Assembly: GCA_021151665.1 (NCBI GenBank)
Contig: JAGKWW010000010.1
Location: forward strand, 1-64,000
Length of the DNA stretch: 64,000 nt
Direction of reading: 5' to 3'
Source of the DNA: Flavobacteriaceae bacterium
GTDB taxonomy: Bacteria > Bacteroidota > Bacteroidia > Flavobacteriales > Flavobacteriaceae
Shown: piece by piece, positions 39,207 through 49,001 of the stretch
How positions within the stretch are numbered: position 1 is the stretch's first letter
Layout: every line of letters begins with the position of its first letter
Made by a program: the position numbers and the translations under genes
The notes under the pieces: generated by a model
What the model was told of the DNA's origin: nothing
Database searches by the model: none
What the model saw: only the letters and a program-made list of their open reading frames with translations

Positions 39207-40369
39207 AAACAATCCTTTTTATACACCAGTCTGCGGAACTCTACGGGTCTGACAAAACGTTGCTGCTTCTATTAAAGAACCTTGACCGGAAGCGCTATCG
39301 CCCTGTGGTTATATTGCCGGCTACCGGCCCATTGCGCAACGCACTCGAAGCAGAGGGGATTGTGGTTGTAACGGCACCGGTAATAAAGCTGTACCGGAAA
39401 ATGTTTACGCCCGGCGGCCTGATACAGTTCATTACCGATGTACGGTCGGCTTATACTATCCTTGGCCGGCTGGATAAGGAATACCACTTCGACCTGGTTT
39501 ATTCAAACACGCTTGCGGTGCTGCTAGGCTGGTTTTATGCCAAACGAAAGCACCTTCCCCATCTCTGGCATATCCATGAAATAATAGAAAGCCCTGCAGT
39601 AATAAGAAAAGCGTTTATACGCCTGCTAGGGTCGCCCGTAAACACGGTGATTGTCCATAATTCTGAAGCTACGCGAAATTTCTGGTGCGTTAATCAGGGT
39701 ATCGCATCCAGAAGCCGTGTGGTGCTGAACGGCATCGAGACGGAGCAGGCAGAGAGTAATGCCGGGCATATTGAAGAGGTTCGCGAAAAGACGCTCGGCC
39801 TCCTACCACACGAAAAAGCGATAGCTCTGGTGGGGCGCATCAGCCGATGGAAGGGGCAGGGACTGTTACTTGAGGCCTTTTCTTTATTAGCGCCGCAATT
39901 CCCTCATGCCCGCCTCGTGTTTGTGGGGTCGCCCCCGCCGGGACAGGATACGTTTTTGTTCGATCTTCAAAAAAAAATAAACCATTACGGATTAGAAAAT
40001 CGTGTGGTTTTATTACCGTTCCAGGATGATATCTCAAGTATCTGGAAGGCAATAGATATCGCTGTGGTGCCCAGTACCGAACCCGAGCCATTCGGAATGG
40101 TTGCCATAGAGGCGATGCTGGCAGGCAAACCTGTGGTCGCATCCGCGCACGGAGGCCTGACGGAGATCGTCAAAGACGGGCAAACCGGCTGTCTCGTGCC
40201 TCCGCGTGATGCCAGTGCACTTGCCAATGCGCTTGCCAACCTATTGAAAGACGAATCACTTATTAACGCAATGGGCCTTGAGGGCAGGAAGCGCGCGATG
40301 GAAGAATTTTCTGTACAGCGGTATGCCGATAACCTGAGCAGGATTTTTGATGAAATTACAGCCCGGTAA
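39203..40369 (+). CDS. Glycosyltransferase family 4 (GT-B)
   Basis: A 388-residue GT-B fold transferase of the GT4 group, working at the cytoplasmic membrane face. The opening HQSAELYGSDKTLLLLLKNL and the C-terminal donor site with PSTEPEPFGMVAIEAMLAGKP (about 293-312), including the E-x7-E motif, are typical. The sugar added is unknown. It is translationally coupled to the upstream polymerase-like gene, and the following gene has its own promoter. Confidence 0.9.
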   Translation: MKTILFIHQSAELYGSDKTLLLLLKNLDRKRYRPVVILPATGPLRNALEAEGIVVVTAPVIKLYRKMFTPGGLIQFITDVRSAYTILGRLDKEYHFDLVYSNTLAVLLGWFYAKRKHLPHLWHIHEIIESPAVIRKAFIRLLGSPVNTVIVHNSEATRNFWCVNQGIASRSRVVLNGIETEQAESNAGHIEEVREKTLGLLPHEKAIALVGRISRWKGQGLLLEAFSLLAPQFPHARLVFVGSPPPGQDTFLFDLQKKINHYGLENRVVLLPFQDDISSIWKAIDIAVVPSTEPEPFGMVAIEAMLAGKPVVASAHGGLTEIVKDGQTGCLVPPRDASALANALANLLKDESLINAMGLEGRKRAMEEFSVQRYADNLSRIFDEITAR

Positions 40370-40417
40370 AAATTCCTGATTGTTAACCCTTTCTAACCGT
40401 TTTTTGGCGAAAAAATG

Positions 40418-40425
40418 TATTTTTG
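40418..40425 (+). promoter_or_regulatory. -7 promoter element before the DUF1972 transferase
   Basis: TATTTTTG is an exact TAnnTTTG match. Transcription would start near 40432, after an in-frame ATG at 40415, so the true start must be the ATG at 40445. No clean -33 TTG at the standard distance. Confidence 0.5.
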
Positions 40426-40444
40426 CCACATTGAAAACGATTTC

Positions 40445-41563
40445 ATGAAGATTGCCATTTTAGGAACGAGAGGTATACCTAACCATTACGGTGGTTTTGA
40501 ACAATTTGCCGAGTTTTTTTCGGAATATCTCGTAAAGCACGGGCATGAGGTTTACGTATACGGATCCCACGATCATCCCTACCAGCAACCCACTTTTAAG
40601 GGGGCTAATATCATACATAAGTTTGACCCTGAGTACAAAGTAGGTACATTCGGGCAGTTTATTTACGACTATAATTGTATTACCGATTCACGAAGCAGGG
40701 AATATGATATTATCCTGCAATTGGGGTATACCAGTAATTCTATCTGGTTTTTCCTGCTACCAAAAAGGCCTATCATTATCACGAATATGGATGGGCTGGA
40801 ATGGAAAAGGTCTAAATATTCCAGGCCGGTACAGCAATTCCTGAAATTTGCCGAAAGGCTTGCGGCCCTGAGCAGTGATTATCTTGTTGCCGACTCGTTG
40901 GGAATACAGTCTTACCTTAAGAGGAAGTACGGTAAAGAGTCCACCTACATTGCTTATGGTGCCTACCCTTTTAATAACCCGGATAGGAGCATACTGTCGC
41001 AGTACGAGCTTACGGAATATGGCTATAACATGGTTATGGCACGGTTTGAGCCCGAAAATAATATTGATATGGTACTACAGGGAGTAGTGCGCTCAGGATC
41101 TGAAACCCCCATCCTTGTTATAGGCAACAACAAAACCAAGTATGGGCAAAAGCTTACCGCGAAATACAGTGCGTATCCGCATATCAGGTTCATTGGCGCC
41201 TTCTACAACCTTCAGCACCTTAATAACCTTAGGTATTACTCAAATATTTATTTCCACGGGCACTCGGTTGGCGGAACCAATCCTTCCTTGCTTGAAGCAA
41301 TGGCTTCTAATGCCCTGATTGCCGCGCACAACAACGATTTTAACAAAGGTGTTCTAAAAGATAACGCCTTCTATTTCCGCAATCCCGATGAGGTAAAAGA
41401 TCTGTTACTCACAGTGCGAAAACAGGACCACATGCCTTTGGTTCAGTCGAACTTTAATGTTATTGTAAACGATTTTAACTGGGAAAAGATCAATGGCGAC
41501 TACCTACGATTATTTGAAGAGTGCATGGAAAAAAAAATGGGGGTCGCTAAAGCTAAGTCCTGA
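40445..41563 (+). CDS. DUF1972-type glycosyltransferase (rhamnosyltransferase candidate)
   Basis: A 372-residue GT-B enzyme whose N-terminus (MKIAILGTRGIPNHYGGFEQFAEFF) is the DUF1972 signature, common in rhamnosyltransferases such as Cps2T-type proteins. The C-terminal half carries the GT1/GT4-type donor domain, with GHSVGGTNPSLLEAMAS near 285-301. Given rfbBACD in the same locus, dTDP-rhamnose is a reasonable donor, but this is inference. The next gene begins 71 bases inside its 3' end. Confidence 0.87.
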   Translation: MKIAILGTRGIPNHYGGFEQFAEFFSEYLVKHGHEVYVYGSHDHPYQQPTFKGANIIHKFDPEYKVGTFGQFIYDYNCITDSRSREYDIILQLGYTSNSIWFFLLPKRPIIITNMDGLEWKRSKYSRPVQQFLKFAERLAALSSDYLVADSLGIQSYLKRKYGKESTYIAYGAYPFNNPDRSILSQYELTEYGYNMVMARFEPENNIDMVLQGVVRSGSETPILVIGNNKTKYGQKLTAKYSAYPHIRFIGAFYNLQHLNNLRYYSNIYFHGHSVGGTNPSLLEAMASNALIAAHNNDFNKGVLKDNAFYFRNPDEVKDLLLTVRKQDHMPLVQSNFNVIVNDFNWEKINGDYLRLFEECMEKKMGVAKAKS

Positions 41564-42815
41564 GGTTTTATTTCCTTTTCTTGTGCTGGCAACATTGCTG
41601 TTGCCGTTTAAGTACAACAGCATGGCGCTTATTGCGATGGCAGTCTGGTCAGTTTTTCAGGCGAGGGTTAAAGCCATAAAGATAAACGGTGTGCTGGCTT
41701 TTCCGGTATTGTTATATCTATTGATGTGCCTTAGCATAGTATGGTCTGCCGATGGCGGGGCAACCTCAAAAGGCCTGGTGCGGGAGCTCCCGCTGCTGGT
41801 GCTCCCCCTTATTTTTTGGCTAAGGCCGCAATATACGCGCCATCAAGCAAACGCTATCCTCCGTTTTTTTACTGCTGCCGTTGTGGTTTCGGGTTGCTTT
41901 TATATCGGCAAGGCGATTTTCAGATACCTTGCCACCCACGATGCCAACGTGTTTTACTACCATGAGCTTGCAGGAGATAACGCCATATATGTATCGGCAA
42001 TATTTTCGCTTGCCTTATTCTTTCTTGCCTCAATACAGCAAAAGAAGGTCGGGCATTATGTTGCGCTGATATTTTTGATGGGCTGCCTGATACTGCTTTC
42101 TTCTAAAATGATTGTAGTAATAGATATCTTGATTTTGTCCGGCTACTTTTTCATAACCGCGAAGATGAAGCTACAAACCAGGCTTATCCTTATACTGGCC
42201 GCCATTAGCGGTATGTTGGTCCTCGGCTACTATAGCCGTATTAAAGACAGGATTATACAGGAATATGTTTCAAATACCTCGCAAGCTCCTGTTTACATTA
42301 ATGAAGGTGGCGCTTCAGGATATGTGTATGATGTGAGTATGCGTGAGGCGTGGCAAAAACCTGTATTCTCTCAGGGCGACCGTTTTACCGGCACCTCGTT
42401 CAGGGTATACCAGGCCCGGATATTTACAGAGATGCTTAAAGAGGACAACATTTTCTGGAAGGGTTTTGGGCTTGGCGCATCGCAGGACGCTATTGCCAGG
42501 AAAGATAAAGAGCACAATCTTTTTTGCGGTACGGCAGCAATGTCGGGCTACCAAACGATGAATTTCCACAATCAGTACCTTCAGGCTTTTGCAGAGCTTG
42601 GGGTTTTCGGCTTGCTAATTTTACTGGCATTGCTGCTTATTAATCTGAAATGTGCTGTAAAACAGAAATATTTTGTTCATATTGCTTTTGCAATTCTTAT
42701 GATAGCGTTATTTTTGACGGAGTCATTTTTATGGCGGCAGCGTGGCGTGGTGTTCTTTACATTACTCTATTGCCTTTTCAACACAATTGCTGCAAAAGAG
42801 AAAACTACTGTATGA
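41493..42815 (+). CDS. Wzy/WaaL-like polymerase or ligase, copy 2
   Basis: A 440-residue polytopic protein (about 11-12 helices) of the O-antigen ligase/polymerase superfamily. A long periplasmic loop (about 255-345) includes [14 protein letters not shown] and a [18 protein letters not shown] segment with the conserved His. Only one ATG (41493) gives the first helix intact, so it overlaps the previous gene by 71 bases. Together with copy 1, one could be the polymerase and the other the ligase. Its stop overlaps the next start (ATGA at 42812). Confidence 0.8.
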   Translation: MATTYDYLKSAWKKKWGSLKLSPEVLFPFLVLATLLLPFKYNSMALIAMAVWSVFQARVKAIKINGVLAFPVLLYLLMCLSIVWSADGGATSKGLVRELPLLVLPLIFWLRPQYTRHQANAILRFFTAAVVVSGCFYIGKAIFRYLATHDANVFYYHELAGDNAIYVSAIFSLALFFLASIQQKKVGHYVALIFLMGCLILLSSKMIVVIDILILSGYFFITAKMKLQTRLILILAAISGMLVLGYYSRIKDRIIQEYVSNTSQAPVYINEGGASGYVYDVSMREAWQKPVFSQGDRFTGTSFRVYQARIFTEMLKEDNIFWKGFGLGASQDAIARKDKEHNLFCGTAAMSGYQTMNFHNQYLQAFAELGVFGLLILLALLLINLKCAVKQKYFVHIAFAILMIALFLTESFLWRQRGVVFFTLLYCLFNTIAAKEKTTV

Positions 42816-43795
42816 AGAAAATATTAATTACGGGCGCGGCCGGATTCCTGGGTTCGCATTTATGTGACCGCTTTATATCCGAAGGATATTTTGTAATAGG
42901 AATGGATAACCTCATTACCGGCGACCTTAAAAATATTGAGCACCTTTTTAAGCTGCCTAATTTTGAGTTTTACCATCATGATGTGTGCAGATTTGTTAAT
43001 ATACCCGGAAAGCTGGACTATATACTTCACTTTGCATCGCCGGCAAGCCCTATAGATTACCTGAAGATACCTATACAGACCCTGAAAGTGGGATCTCTGG
43101 GCACTCATAACCTCTTAGGCCTTGCACGTGTAAAAAATGCACGGATACTTATAGCGTCTACATCAGAAGTATATGGCGACCCGCTTGTACACCCGCAAAC
43201 CGAGGATTATTACGGAAATGTAAATACCATAGGGCCGCGTGGCGTTTATGATGAGGCGAAGCGGTTTCAGGAATCTATCACGATGGCCTACCATACCTTT
43301 CATGGAGTAGAAACGCGCATTGTAAGGATATTTAATACTTACGGCCCCCGGATGCGGCTCAATGACGGAAGGGTAATACCCGCTTTTATAGGGCAGGCCC
43401 TTCGCGGGGAAGATCTTACGATATTTGGTGACGGTATGCAAACCCGTTCCTTCTGCTACGTTGACGATCAGGTAGAGGGCATCTTCCGTCTGCTCCATTC
43501 AGATTATGCCTATCCGGTAAATATCGGCAACCCCGATGAAATTACCATTAAAGACTTTGCAGAGGAGATCATTAGCCTTACAGGCACCTCGCAAAAAATA
43601 ATATACAAGCCGCTTCCGGTAAATGACCCGTTGCAAAGGCAGCCCGATATTACCCGCGCGCGCCAGCTGCTCGGATGGGAGCCAACGGTTTCGAGGGCCG
43701 AAGGGATGAAGATCACATACGATTATTTCCGGTCGTTGTCACCGGAAGAATTAATGAAAGAAGAACACAAGGATTTTTCGGGCTTTATACATTAA
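42812..43795 (+). CDS. UDP-glucuronate decarboxylase-like SDR (UDP-xylose synthase)
   Basis: A 327-residue extended SDR. Motifs are [16 protein letters not shown] (NAD binding), [31 protein letters not shown], and the [14 protein letters not shown] active-site Tyr-Lys block, all typical of UXS/UDP-glucuronate decarboxylases that make UDP-xylose. The start at 42812 is coupled to the previous stop; a much longer upstream reading would lie inside that gene. UDP-glucuronate supply (Ugd) is not in the window. Confidence 0.87.
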   Translation: MKKILITGAAGFLGSHLCDRFISEGYFVIGMDNLITGDLKNIEHLFKLPNFEFYHHDVCRFVNIPGKLDYILHFASPASPIDYLKIPIQTLKVGSLGTHNLLGLARVKNARILIASTSEVYGDPLVHPQTEDYYGNVNTIGPRGVYDEAKRFQESITMAYHTFHGVETRIVRIFNTYGPRMRLNDGRVIPAFIGQALRGEDLTIFGDGMQTRSFCYVDDQVEGIFRLLHSDYAYPVNIGNPDEITIKDFAEEIISLTGTSQKIIYKPLPVNDPLQRQPDITRARQLLGWEPTVSRAEGMKITYDYFRSLSPEELMKEEHKDFSGFIH

Positions 43796-43796
43796 G

Positions 43797-45161
43797 ATGA
43801 TTTTTTCAGGACGAGGCAGATATTCTAAATATATTCGACCCGCCAGCATTTTTTTTGATCTCGTGGTCATAACAGTGCTGGCATTGTTCTTTTTCAGGGA
43901 ACTACAACTGAATATGGTTTACTTTGGCATCTATCAGATAGCCGGCTGGGCTATCATAGCCTATTTTTCAGGATTTTACGAGGTATACCGTTACACCACC
44001 CCGGTATCTATATTTTCTAAACTGGTTAAGCAGGCAGTAATATTCCTTTTGGTTGTTATAGCATTTTTCCCTTTTTCTAAGAAAGTTATTTTTAGCGGGC
44101 ATGCCATTGCTAATTTCCTTATCGTATCCTTTGGCTGTATTACCATTTTCAAGTTCCTGCTTTTTTATTACCTTAAGCGCTACCGTATCGTTACAGGCAG
44201 TAATTTTCGTAATACCGTGATCGTAGGATACACGCCCGAGGCGGTTCGGCTCCGGCAATTGTTTAACAGCAGGCCGGACTACGGTTACCGGTTTTACGGG
44301 TTTTTCTCTGATACGGGGGGGCAGCATGTAGAAGGTTCGATCGAGGAAATGAAAAATTTCGTACTCGAAAAAAATATTGATGATATCTATTGTTCCCTTT
44401 CCGAAATATCCAATAACCAGCTAAAGGACCTGGTCGAGTTTGCAGACATATATCAAAAGACCTTAAAATTCATCCCTGATACCAAGGATATACTTTCCAA
44501 GAAACTGAAAGTAGACTATTACGGGCTGTTTCCGGTACTCTCACTTCGTAAGACCCCGTTAGATGGCCCTTTTGAGGCTATAATAAAAAGGCTTTTTGAT
44601 ATTGCTTTCTCACTTTTTGTTATGATAGTTTTGCTCTCGTGGCTCACGCCGCTTATGGCGCTGTTGATAAAACTTGAGTCAAGGGGGCCGGTGTTTTTCC
44701 GTCAGAGCAGGCCGGGCATAAATGAGCAGGAATTCTTTTGCTTTAAATTCCGTTCGATGCACCTGAACGAAACAACCGAAAAATCAGTTACTAAGAACGA
44801 TCCGAGGGTAACCAGGTTAGGCAAGTTTATAAGAAAAACCAGTATCGACGAGCTGCCACAGTTTCTCAACGTTCTTTTAGGCGATATGTCTGTGGTGGGC
44901 CCCAGGCCGCATCTCTGGAGCCAGAACAAAATATACAGCACCAAGATAAAGAAGTATATTACCCGCCATTATGTAAAACCGGGAATAACCGGCCTTGCCC
45001 AGGTTAAAGGATTTAGGGGTGAGATAGAAACCGATGAAGATATGATCAACCGGATAAAATATGACGTATTTTACATCGAAAACTGGTCATTGATCCTTGA
45101 CCTGAAAATAATAGCCCAAACGGTTATCAATATATTTCAGGGTGAAGAAAAAGCATACTGA
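43797..45161 (+). CDS. Initiating polyprenyl phosphoglycosyltransferase (WcaJ/WbaP type)
   Basis: A 454-residue inner-membrane enzyme that transfers a sugar 1-phosphate to undecaprenyl phosphate to start repeat-unit synthesis. Four N-terminal helices lead to a Rossmann-like regulatory domain (about 130-250) and the catalytic PGT domain (about 265-454), with FKFRSMHLNET, the DELPQF motif and LGDMSVVGPRPH. It ends the glycan locus. Two bases separate it from the SDR, so it is part of that operon. Confidence 0.93.
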   Translation: MIFSGRGRYSKYIRPASIFFDLVVITVLALFFFRELQLNMVYFGIYQIAGWAIIAYFSGFYEVYRYTTPVSIFSKLVKQAVIFLLVVIAFFPFSKKVIFSGHAIANFLIVSFGCITIFKFLLFYYLKRYRIVTGSNFRNTVIVGYTPEAVRLRQLFNSRPDYGYRFYGFFSDTGGQHVEGSIEEMKNFVLEKNIDDIYCSLSEISNNQLKDLVEFADIYQKTLKFIPDTKDILSKKLKVDYYGLFPVLSLRKTPLDGPFEAIIKRLFDIAFSLFVMIVLLSWLTPLMALLIKLESRGPVFFRQSRPGINEQEFFCFKFRSMHLNETTEKSVTKNDPRVTRLGKFIRKTSIDELPQFLNVLLGDMSVVGPRPHLWSQNKIYSTKIKKYITRHYVKPGITGLAQVKGFRGEIETDEDMINRIKYDVFYIENWSLILDLKIIAQTVINIFQGEEKAY

Positions 45162-45192
45162 TTGCTCAACATAAACACACAACAACAACACA

Positions 45193-46470
45193 ATGAACAT
45201 TTTACTATTAGGCTCTGGCGGACGGGAACACGCATTAGCCTGGAAAATGCTGCAAAGCCCGCTTTGCCATTCCCTCTTTGTAGCCCCCGGCAATGCAGGC
45301 ACCGCTGCTATTGCAACGAACGTAAACCTTTCAGTCAATGATTTCGAATCCATAGGTGCCTTTGTACTGTCAAATTCGGTGCAAATGGTGGTCGTAGGGC
45401 CAGAAGAGCCCCTGGTAAAGGGAATATATGATTTCTTTAAAAACAACAAAGCCCTTCAGCACATTCCTGTGATAGGGCCTTCGGCTGAAGGCGCAAAACT
45501 GGAGGGCAGCAAAGAATATGCAAAAGAGTTCCTGGTAAGGCACGGCATTCCTACTGCGGCTTATAAAAGCTTTACTGCCGCTACTACCGAAGAAGGCTGC
45601 CGCTTCCTGGAAACATTAAAGCCCCCGTATGTACTAAAAGCTGATGGCCTGGCTGCAGGCAAAGGTGTTGTGATACTTACCGATTTGCCTGAGGCCCAAC
45701 AGGAGCTGAGGCAGATGCTGGGGGGGAAATTTGGTAATGCCAGTACCAAGGTTGTGGTAGAAGAGTTTCTGGATGGTATAGAGCTAAGCTGCTTTGTACT
45801 GACAGATGGGAAAAGCTACAAAATACTGCCAACTGCTAAAGATTACAAGCGCATAGGCGAAGGCGATACCGGCCTTAATACGGGTGGTATGGGTGCGATT
45901 TCACCGGTACCGTTTGCCGATGCCGTATTTATGGAAAAAATAGAGAACCGCATAATAAAGCCAACGGTTGAAGGGCTGAAAGCGGAAAATATCGATTACA
46001 GAGGTTTTATCTTCATCGGGCTTATCAAGGTAGGCGATGACCCGTATGTAATTGAGTATAACGTACGGATGGGCGACCCTGAAACCGAAGTCGTAATCCC
46101 AAGGATAGAATCTGACCTTGTAGAATTATTTATGGCAGTATCGGGCGAAAAACTCGAAAATACCAGCCTTAAGCTTACCAGCCACACTGCTGCAACGGTT
46201 ATGATGGTGTCCGGTGGCTATCCCGAAAGCTATGAAAATGGTAAGATTATTTCCGGACTTGAGGGTATAGAAGGGTCATTGGTTTTTCATGCTGGTACGG
46301 CAACGCAGGGGAGCGATGTGGTAACCAATGGCGGCCGGGTGATTGCGGTAACGTCGTTTGGCAATACGATTACAGAGGCCACAAAAAAATCTTATCAAAA
46401 CATAGCAAAGCTACATTTTGATAAGATGTATTATAGAAAAGATATCGGTTTTGACTTAGGACAGGAATGA
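45193..46470 (+). CDS. purD: Phosphoribosylamine-glycine ligase
   Basis: Second enzyme of purine synthesis, joining phosphoribosylamine and glycine with ATP. The 425-residue ATP-grasp protein opens MNILLLGSGGREHALAW, the PurD signature, with VLKADGLAAGKGVVI, VVEEFLDGIELSCF, GGMGAISPV and the metal-binding YNVRMGDPETE. Length is standard. It overlaps the convergent DUF6341 gene by 15 bases. Its link to the glycan locus is only position. Confidence 0.97.
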   Translation: MNILLLGSGGREHALAWKMLQSPLCHSLFVAPGNAGTAAIATNVNLSVNDFESIGAFVLSNSVQMVVVGPEEPLVKGIYDFFKNNKALQHIPVIGPSAEGAKLEGSKEYAKEFLVRHGIPTAAYKSFTAATTEEGCRFLETLKPPYVLKADGLAAGKGVVILTDLPEAQQELRQMLGGKFGNASTKVVVEEFLDGIELSCFVLTDGKSYKILPTAKDYKRIGEGDTGLNTGGMGAISPVPFADAVFMEKIENRIIKPTVEGLKAENIDYRGFIFIGLIKVGDDPYVIEYNVRMGDPETEVVIPRIESDLVELFMAVSGEKLENTSLKLTSHTAATVMMVSGGYPESYENGKIISGLEGIEGSLVFHAGTATQGSDVVTNGGRVIAVTSFGNTITEATKKSYQNIAKLHFDKMYYRKDIGFDLGQE

Positions 46471-46686
46471 GTGGGCCGTAGTATCCTGGTTGTCGTCATT
46501 ATTGTCTTTAAACATTTTCAGCTGCTTCATCCAGTAATAGGTAGCGCCGATGCATATAATGATAAAGATCCAGGTTAAGATGTTGCCCAGCCACCAGTTT
46601 TTCAGCTCAAGAGACCTGAACATATCAAGGGGCAGAAACAGGAAATCCGTGAACAGGGATCCGATCCCTTCAAAAAATGCTCTCAT
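46456..46686 (-). CDS. DUF6341-family small membrane protein
   Basis: A 76-residue protein with one clear transmembrane helix (about 35-52) between an amphipathic N-terminus (LFTDFLFLPLDMFRSLE) and an acidic Asp/Asn-rich tail. This matches the DUF6341 family found next to purD and upp in Flavobacteriaceae. Its function is unknown. Its 3' end overlaps the purD 3' end by 15 bases on the opposite strand. Divergent from the DUF6427 gene. Confidence 0.8.
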   Translation of the reverse strand: MRAFFEGIGSLFTDFLFLPLDMFRSLELKNWWLGNILTWIFIIICIGATYYWMKQLKMFKDNNDDNQDTTAHSFLS

Positions 46687-46733
46687 TTTAGGACAAGTAT
46701 TATATTTACATCACAAATGTATAAAATATTCAC

Positions 46734-47663
46734 ATGTTAGCAAGTGTTTTCAGTAAATCAAGGCCGGTAAATTTCATAATCATTGCACTCCTGCTGATAG
46801 CGGTTTACTTTGCCTATACTTTTAAAGACACTTCCTGGACGCAGAGTTACCTGCTTGTGGGCCGTAATGCCGCCCTGCTTGTGCTTTTGGCTGGGTCGCT
46901 TTTTCTCGACAATTTTATCACGCGCCGCAACAGCCTTAGTAAGAGCAACACTTATGCGATGTTCCTCTACATGCTTTTCCTGATACTGTTCCCCACCATT
47001 CTGGTCAATGTAAAGATTATTGTAGCCAACTTTTTTATACTGCTGGCGCTGAGAAGGCTCATATCGATGCAGTCACTTATTACGCCAAAGGAAAAGATAT
47101 TCGATGCTTCCTTTTGGATACTGGCAGCTGCTGTTTTTCATTTCTGGTGCATTCTTTTCCTGATCCTGGTCTTTGTTTCGATCGTATTTCACGTATCGCG
47201 CGATTACCGTAACTGGCTCATACCTTTTATTGCTTTTTTTGCGGTGGCAATAATTTACTGTATGGCCTCTCTGGCCCTTACCGGGCAGTTCTTCGGTAAT
47301 ATAGGCGATGAAGCCACGGTAAGTTTCGTGTTTACCTATTTTGAAAACATTTATCAGCGTATCGCACTCGCGCTCTTTTCTTCCATTACGGCACTTTTTG
47401 CTTTTTCGCAGTTTGTGTCGTTGCCGGGAAAACCGCTCAACATGCAGGCTTCTTACAAAAAGATCTACTTTTCATTTGCGATAGGCGTAGCTATTTACGT
47501 GCTGTCTTCAGGTAAGAACAATAGTTTCCTCGCCTTTACCTTTGCCCCGCTGTCTGTTATGGGCGCCAATTACCTGGAAAGCCAGGACAACACATGGTTC
47601 CGCGAAGTGGTGCTTGGGCTTTTTGTTGCAGGTGCGGTGGTTCTTTTCGCGGCGCAGCTATAG
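46734..47663 (+). CDS. DUF6427-family polytopic membrane protein
   Basis: A 309-residue membrane protein with about nine to ten helices (opening MLASVFSKSRPVNFIIIALLL), matching the DUF6427 family of Flavobacteriaceae. Function is unknown; architecture recalls small polymerase- or ligase-like membrane proteins but no catalytic motif is visible. Convergent with upp, the two stop codons sharing six bases (47658-47663). Confidence 0.82.
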   Translation: MLASVFSKSRPVNFIIIALLLIAVYFAYTFKDTSWTQSYLLVGRNAALLVLLAGSLFLDNFITRRNSLSKSNTYAMFLYMLFLILFPTILVNVKIIVANFFILLALRRLISMQSLITPKEKIFDASFWILAAAVFHFWCILFLILVFVSIVFHVSRDYRNWLIPFIAFFAVAIIYCMASLALTGQFFGNIGDEATVSFVFTYFENIYQRIALALFSSITALFAFSQFVSLPGKPLNMQASYKKIYFSFAIGVAIYVLSSGKNNSFLAFTFAPLSVMGANYLESQDNTWFREVVLGLFVAGAVVLFAAQL

Positions 47664-48311
47664 TTTACTGCCATAGGCAAGGTCGCCTGCATCGCCAAGC
47701 CCCGGCAGGATGTATTTCTTTTCATTAAGCCCGTCGTCTATGGCCGCAACCCACAGGTGGCAATTGGAAGGCAGGTTCTCCTCCAGAAAAGCGATGCCTT
47801 CCGGAGCCGCGATTACCACGGCAATGTGGATCTCCTTTGGCGTTTCTGCTTCCATTAATTTGTTGAATACCGCTACCAGCGATTGCCCTGTGGCCAGCAT
47901 AGGGTCTATCAAAATAAGGTTTTTTCCGCTGAAAGACGGCGCCGCCCGGTATTCTACGAGTATTTCAAACTGGTCATCATTGTTAGGATGATGCCTGTAG
48001 GCTGAAACAAACCCATTTTCGGCATCGTCAAAAAAGCTCATAAAGCCGGTATGGAGCGCAAGGCCGGCACGAAGTATAGAGCACAGCACCACACTGTCAT
48101 TTAGCGCCGTTGTAGACTTGACGCCCAGGGGAGTGGTTACCTCTACATGTTTATACTCCAGTGTTTTACTCAGCTCGTAGGCCATAATTTCGCCAATACG
48201 CTCAATATTTTTACGGAAACGCATACTGTCGTGGTGTACCGATGTATCGCGTATCTGGGCAAGGAAATGGTTCAGGATGCTGTTTTGTTGGGAGATATAA
48301 TGTACCTGCAT
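47658..48311 (-). CDS. upp: Uracil phosphoribosyltransferase
   Basis: Salvage enzyme making UMP from uracil and PRPP. The 217-residue protein shows the PRPP-binding loop LILIDPMLATGQSLVAVF (about 151-168) and the uracil-binding ILPGLGDAGDLAYG near the C-terminus. Length and motifs are complete. It is a single gene, divergent from the DUF4254 gene and convergent with DUF6427. Confidence 0.96.
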   Translation of the reverse strand: MQVHYISQQNSILNHFLAQIRDTSVHHDSMRFRKNIERIGEIMAYELSKTLEYKHVEVTTPLGVKSTTALNDSVVLCSILRAGLALHTGFMSFFDDAENGFVSAYRHHPNNDDQFEILVEYRAAPSFSGKNLILIDPMLATGQSLVAVFNKLMEAETPKEIHIAVVIAAPEGIAFLEENLPSNCHLWVAAIDDGLNEKKYILPGLGDAGDLAYGSKL

Positions 48312-48350
48312 GGCGCTTGTTTTAAATTAGCAGGATAAAAGTATTAAAAC

Positions 48351-48358
48351 TATATTTG
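48351..48358 (+). promoter_or_regulatory. -7 promoter element for the DUF4254 gene
   Basis: TATATTTG is an exact TAnnTTTG match 19 bases before the DUF4254 start codon, in the upp-DUF4254 divergent region. Confidence 0.55.
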
Positions 48359-48377
48359 TAAATAAAAATTTAACAGT

Positions 48378-48983
48378 ATGTTTTCCAGTATAGCATTTCC
48401 GGTTTTCGAGCAGAGCATAAACGACTATCATAAATTTGACAATGTCGATTACCCGGTGGCCAATCCGTTCGATAAGGGCCAGATCGAGCATTTGCTTTAC
48501 GCCAAAAACTGGATCGATACGGTACAATGGCACCTTGAAGATATCATCCGTAATCCGCAGATAGACCCGGTAGAAGCCCTCGCGTTAAAAAGGCGTATTG
48601 ATGCATCTAACCAGGAGCGCACGGATATGGTTGAATATATAGACAGCTATTTCCTTCAGAAATACAGTGGTGTGGCAGTAAAAGATTCGGCCAAAATTAA
48701 CAGCGAAAGCCCTGCCTGGGCCATAGACCGCCTTTCGATACTTGCATTGAAGATATTCCACATGAGCGAGGAAGCCAACCGCACCGATGCTTCGGAAGAA
48801 CATCGTGCGAAATGTGCCGAAAAGCTGAATATCCTGCTTGAACAGAAAAAAGACCTTTCTACTGCGATAGACGATTTACTTACCGATATTGCCAATGGCG
48901 ACAAGTACATGAAAGTGTATAAGCAGATGAAGATGTATAATGACGAAGAACTGAACCCGGTTCTATACCAGAACAAAAAGTAA
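48378..48983 (+). CDS. DUF4254-family protein
   Basis: A 201-residue soluble, helical protein of the DUF4254 family, widespread in Bacteroidota. Visible blocks are AKNWIDTVQWHLEDIIRNP and EALALKRRIDASNQERTDMVEYID, then a C-terminal helical pair. The family often neighbours glycosyltransferase genes and is here 18 bases before a GT9 gene, so a role in lipid A-core glycan assembly is plausible but unproven. Confidence 0.82.
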   Translation: MFSSIAFPVFEQSINDYHKFDNVDYPVANPFDKGQIEHLLYAKNWIDTVQWHLEDIIRNPQIDPVEALALKRRIDASNQERTDMVEYIDSYFLQKYSGVAVKDSAKINSESPAWAIDRLSILALKIFHMSEEANRTDASEEHRAKCAEKLNILLEQKKDLSTAIDDLLTDIANGDKYMKVYKQMKMYNDEELNPVLYQNKK

Positions 48984-49001
48984 GCGAATACGCGGAAGCC
49001 T

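Noticed and set aside
40415..40444. Upstream ATG for the DUF1972 transferase
   Set aside because: A -7 promoter element lies at 40418-40425, so transcription would start after this codon.
42650..42811. Longer start for the UXS-like SDR
   Set aside because: The extra 54 residues are Cys-rich, lie inside the previous gene, and precede the canonical [11 protein letters not shown] start, which has an ATGA coupling.
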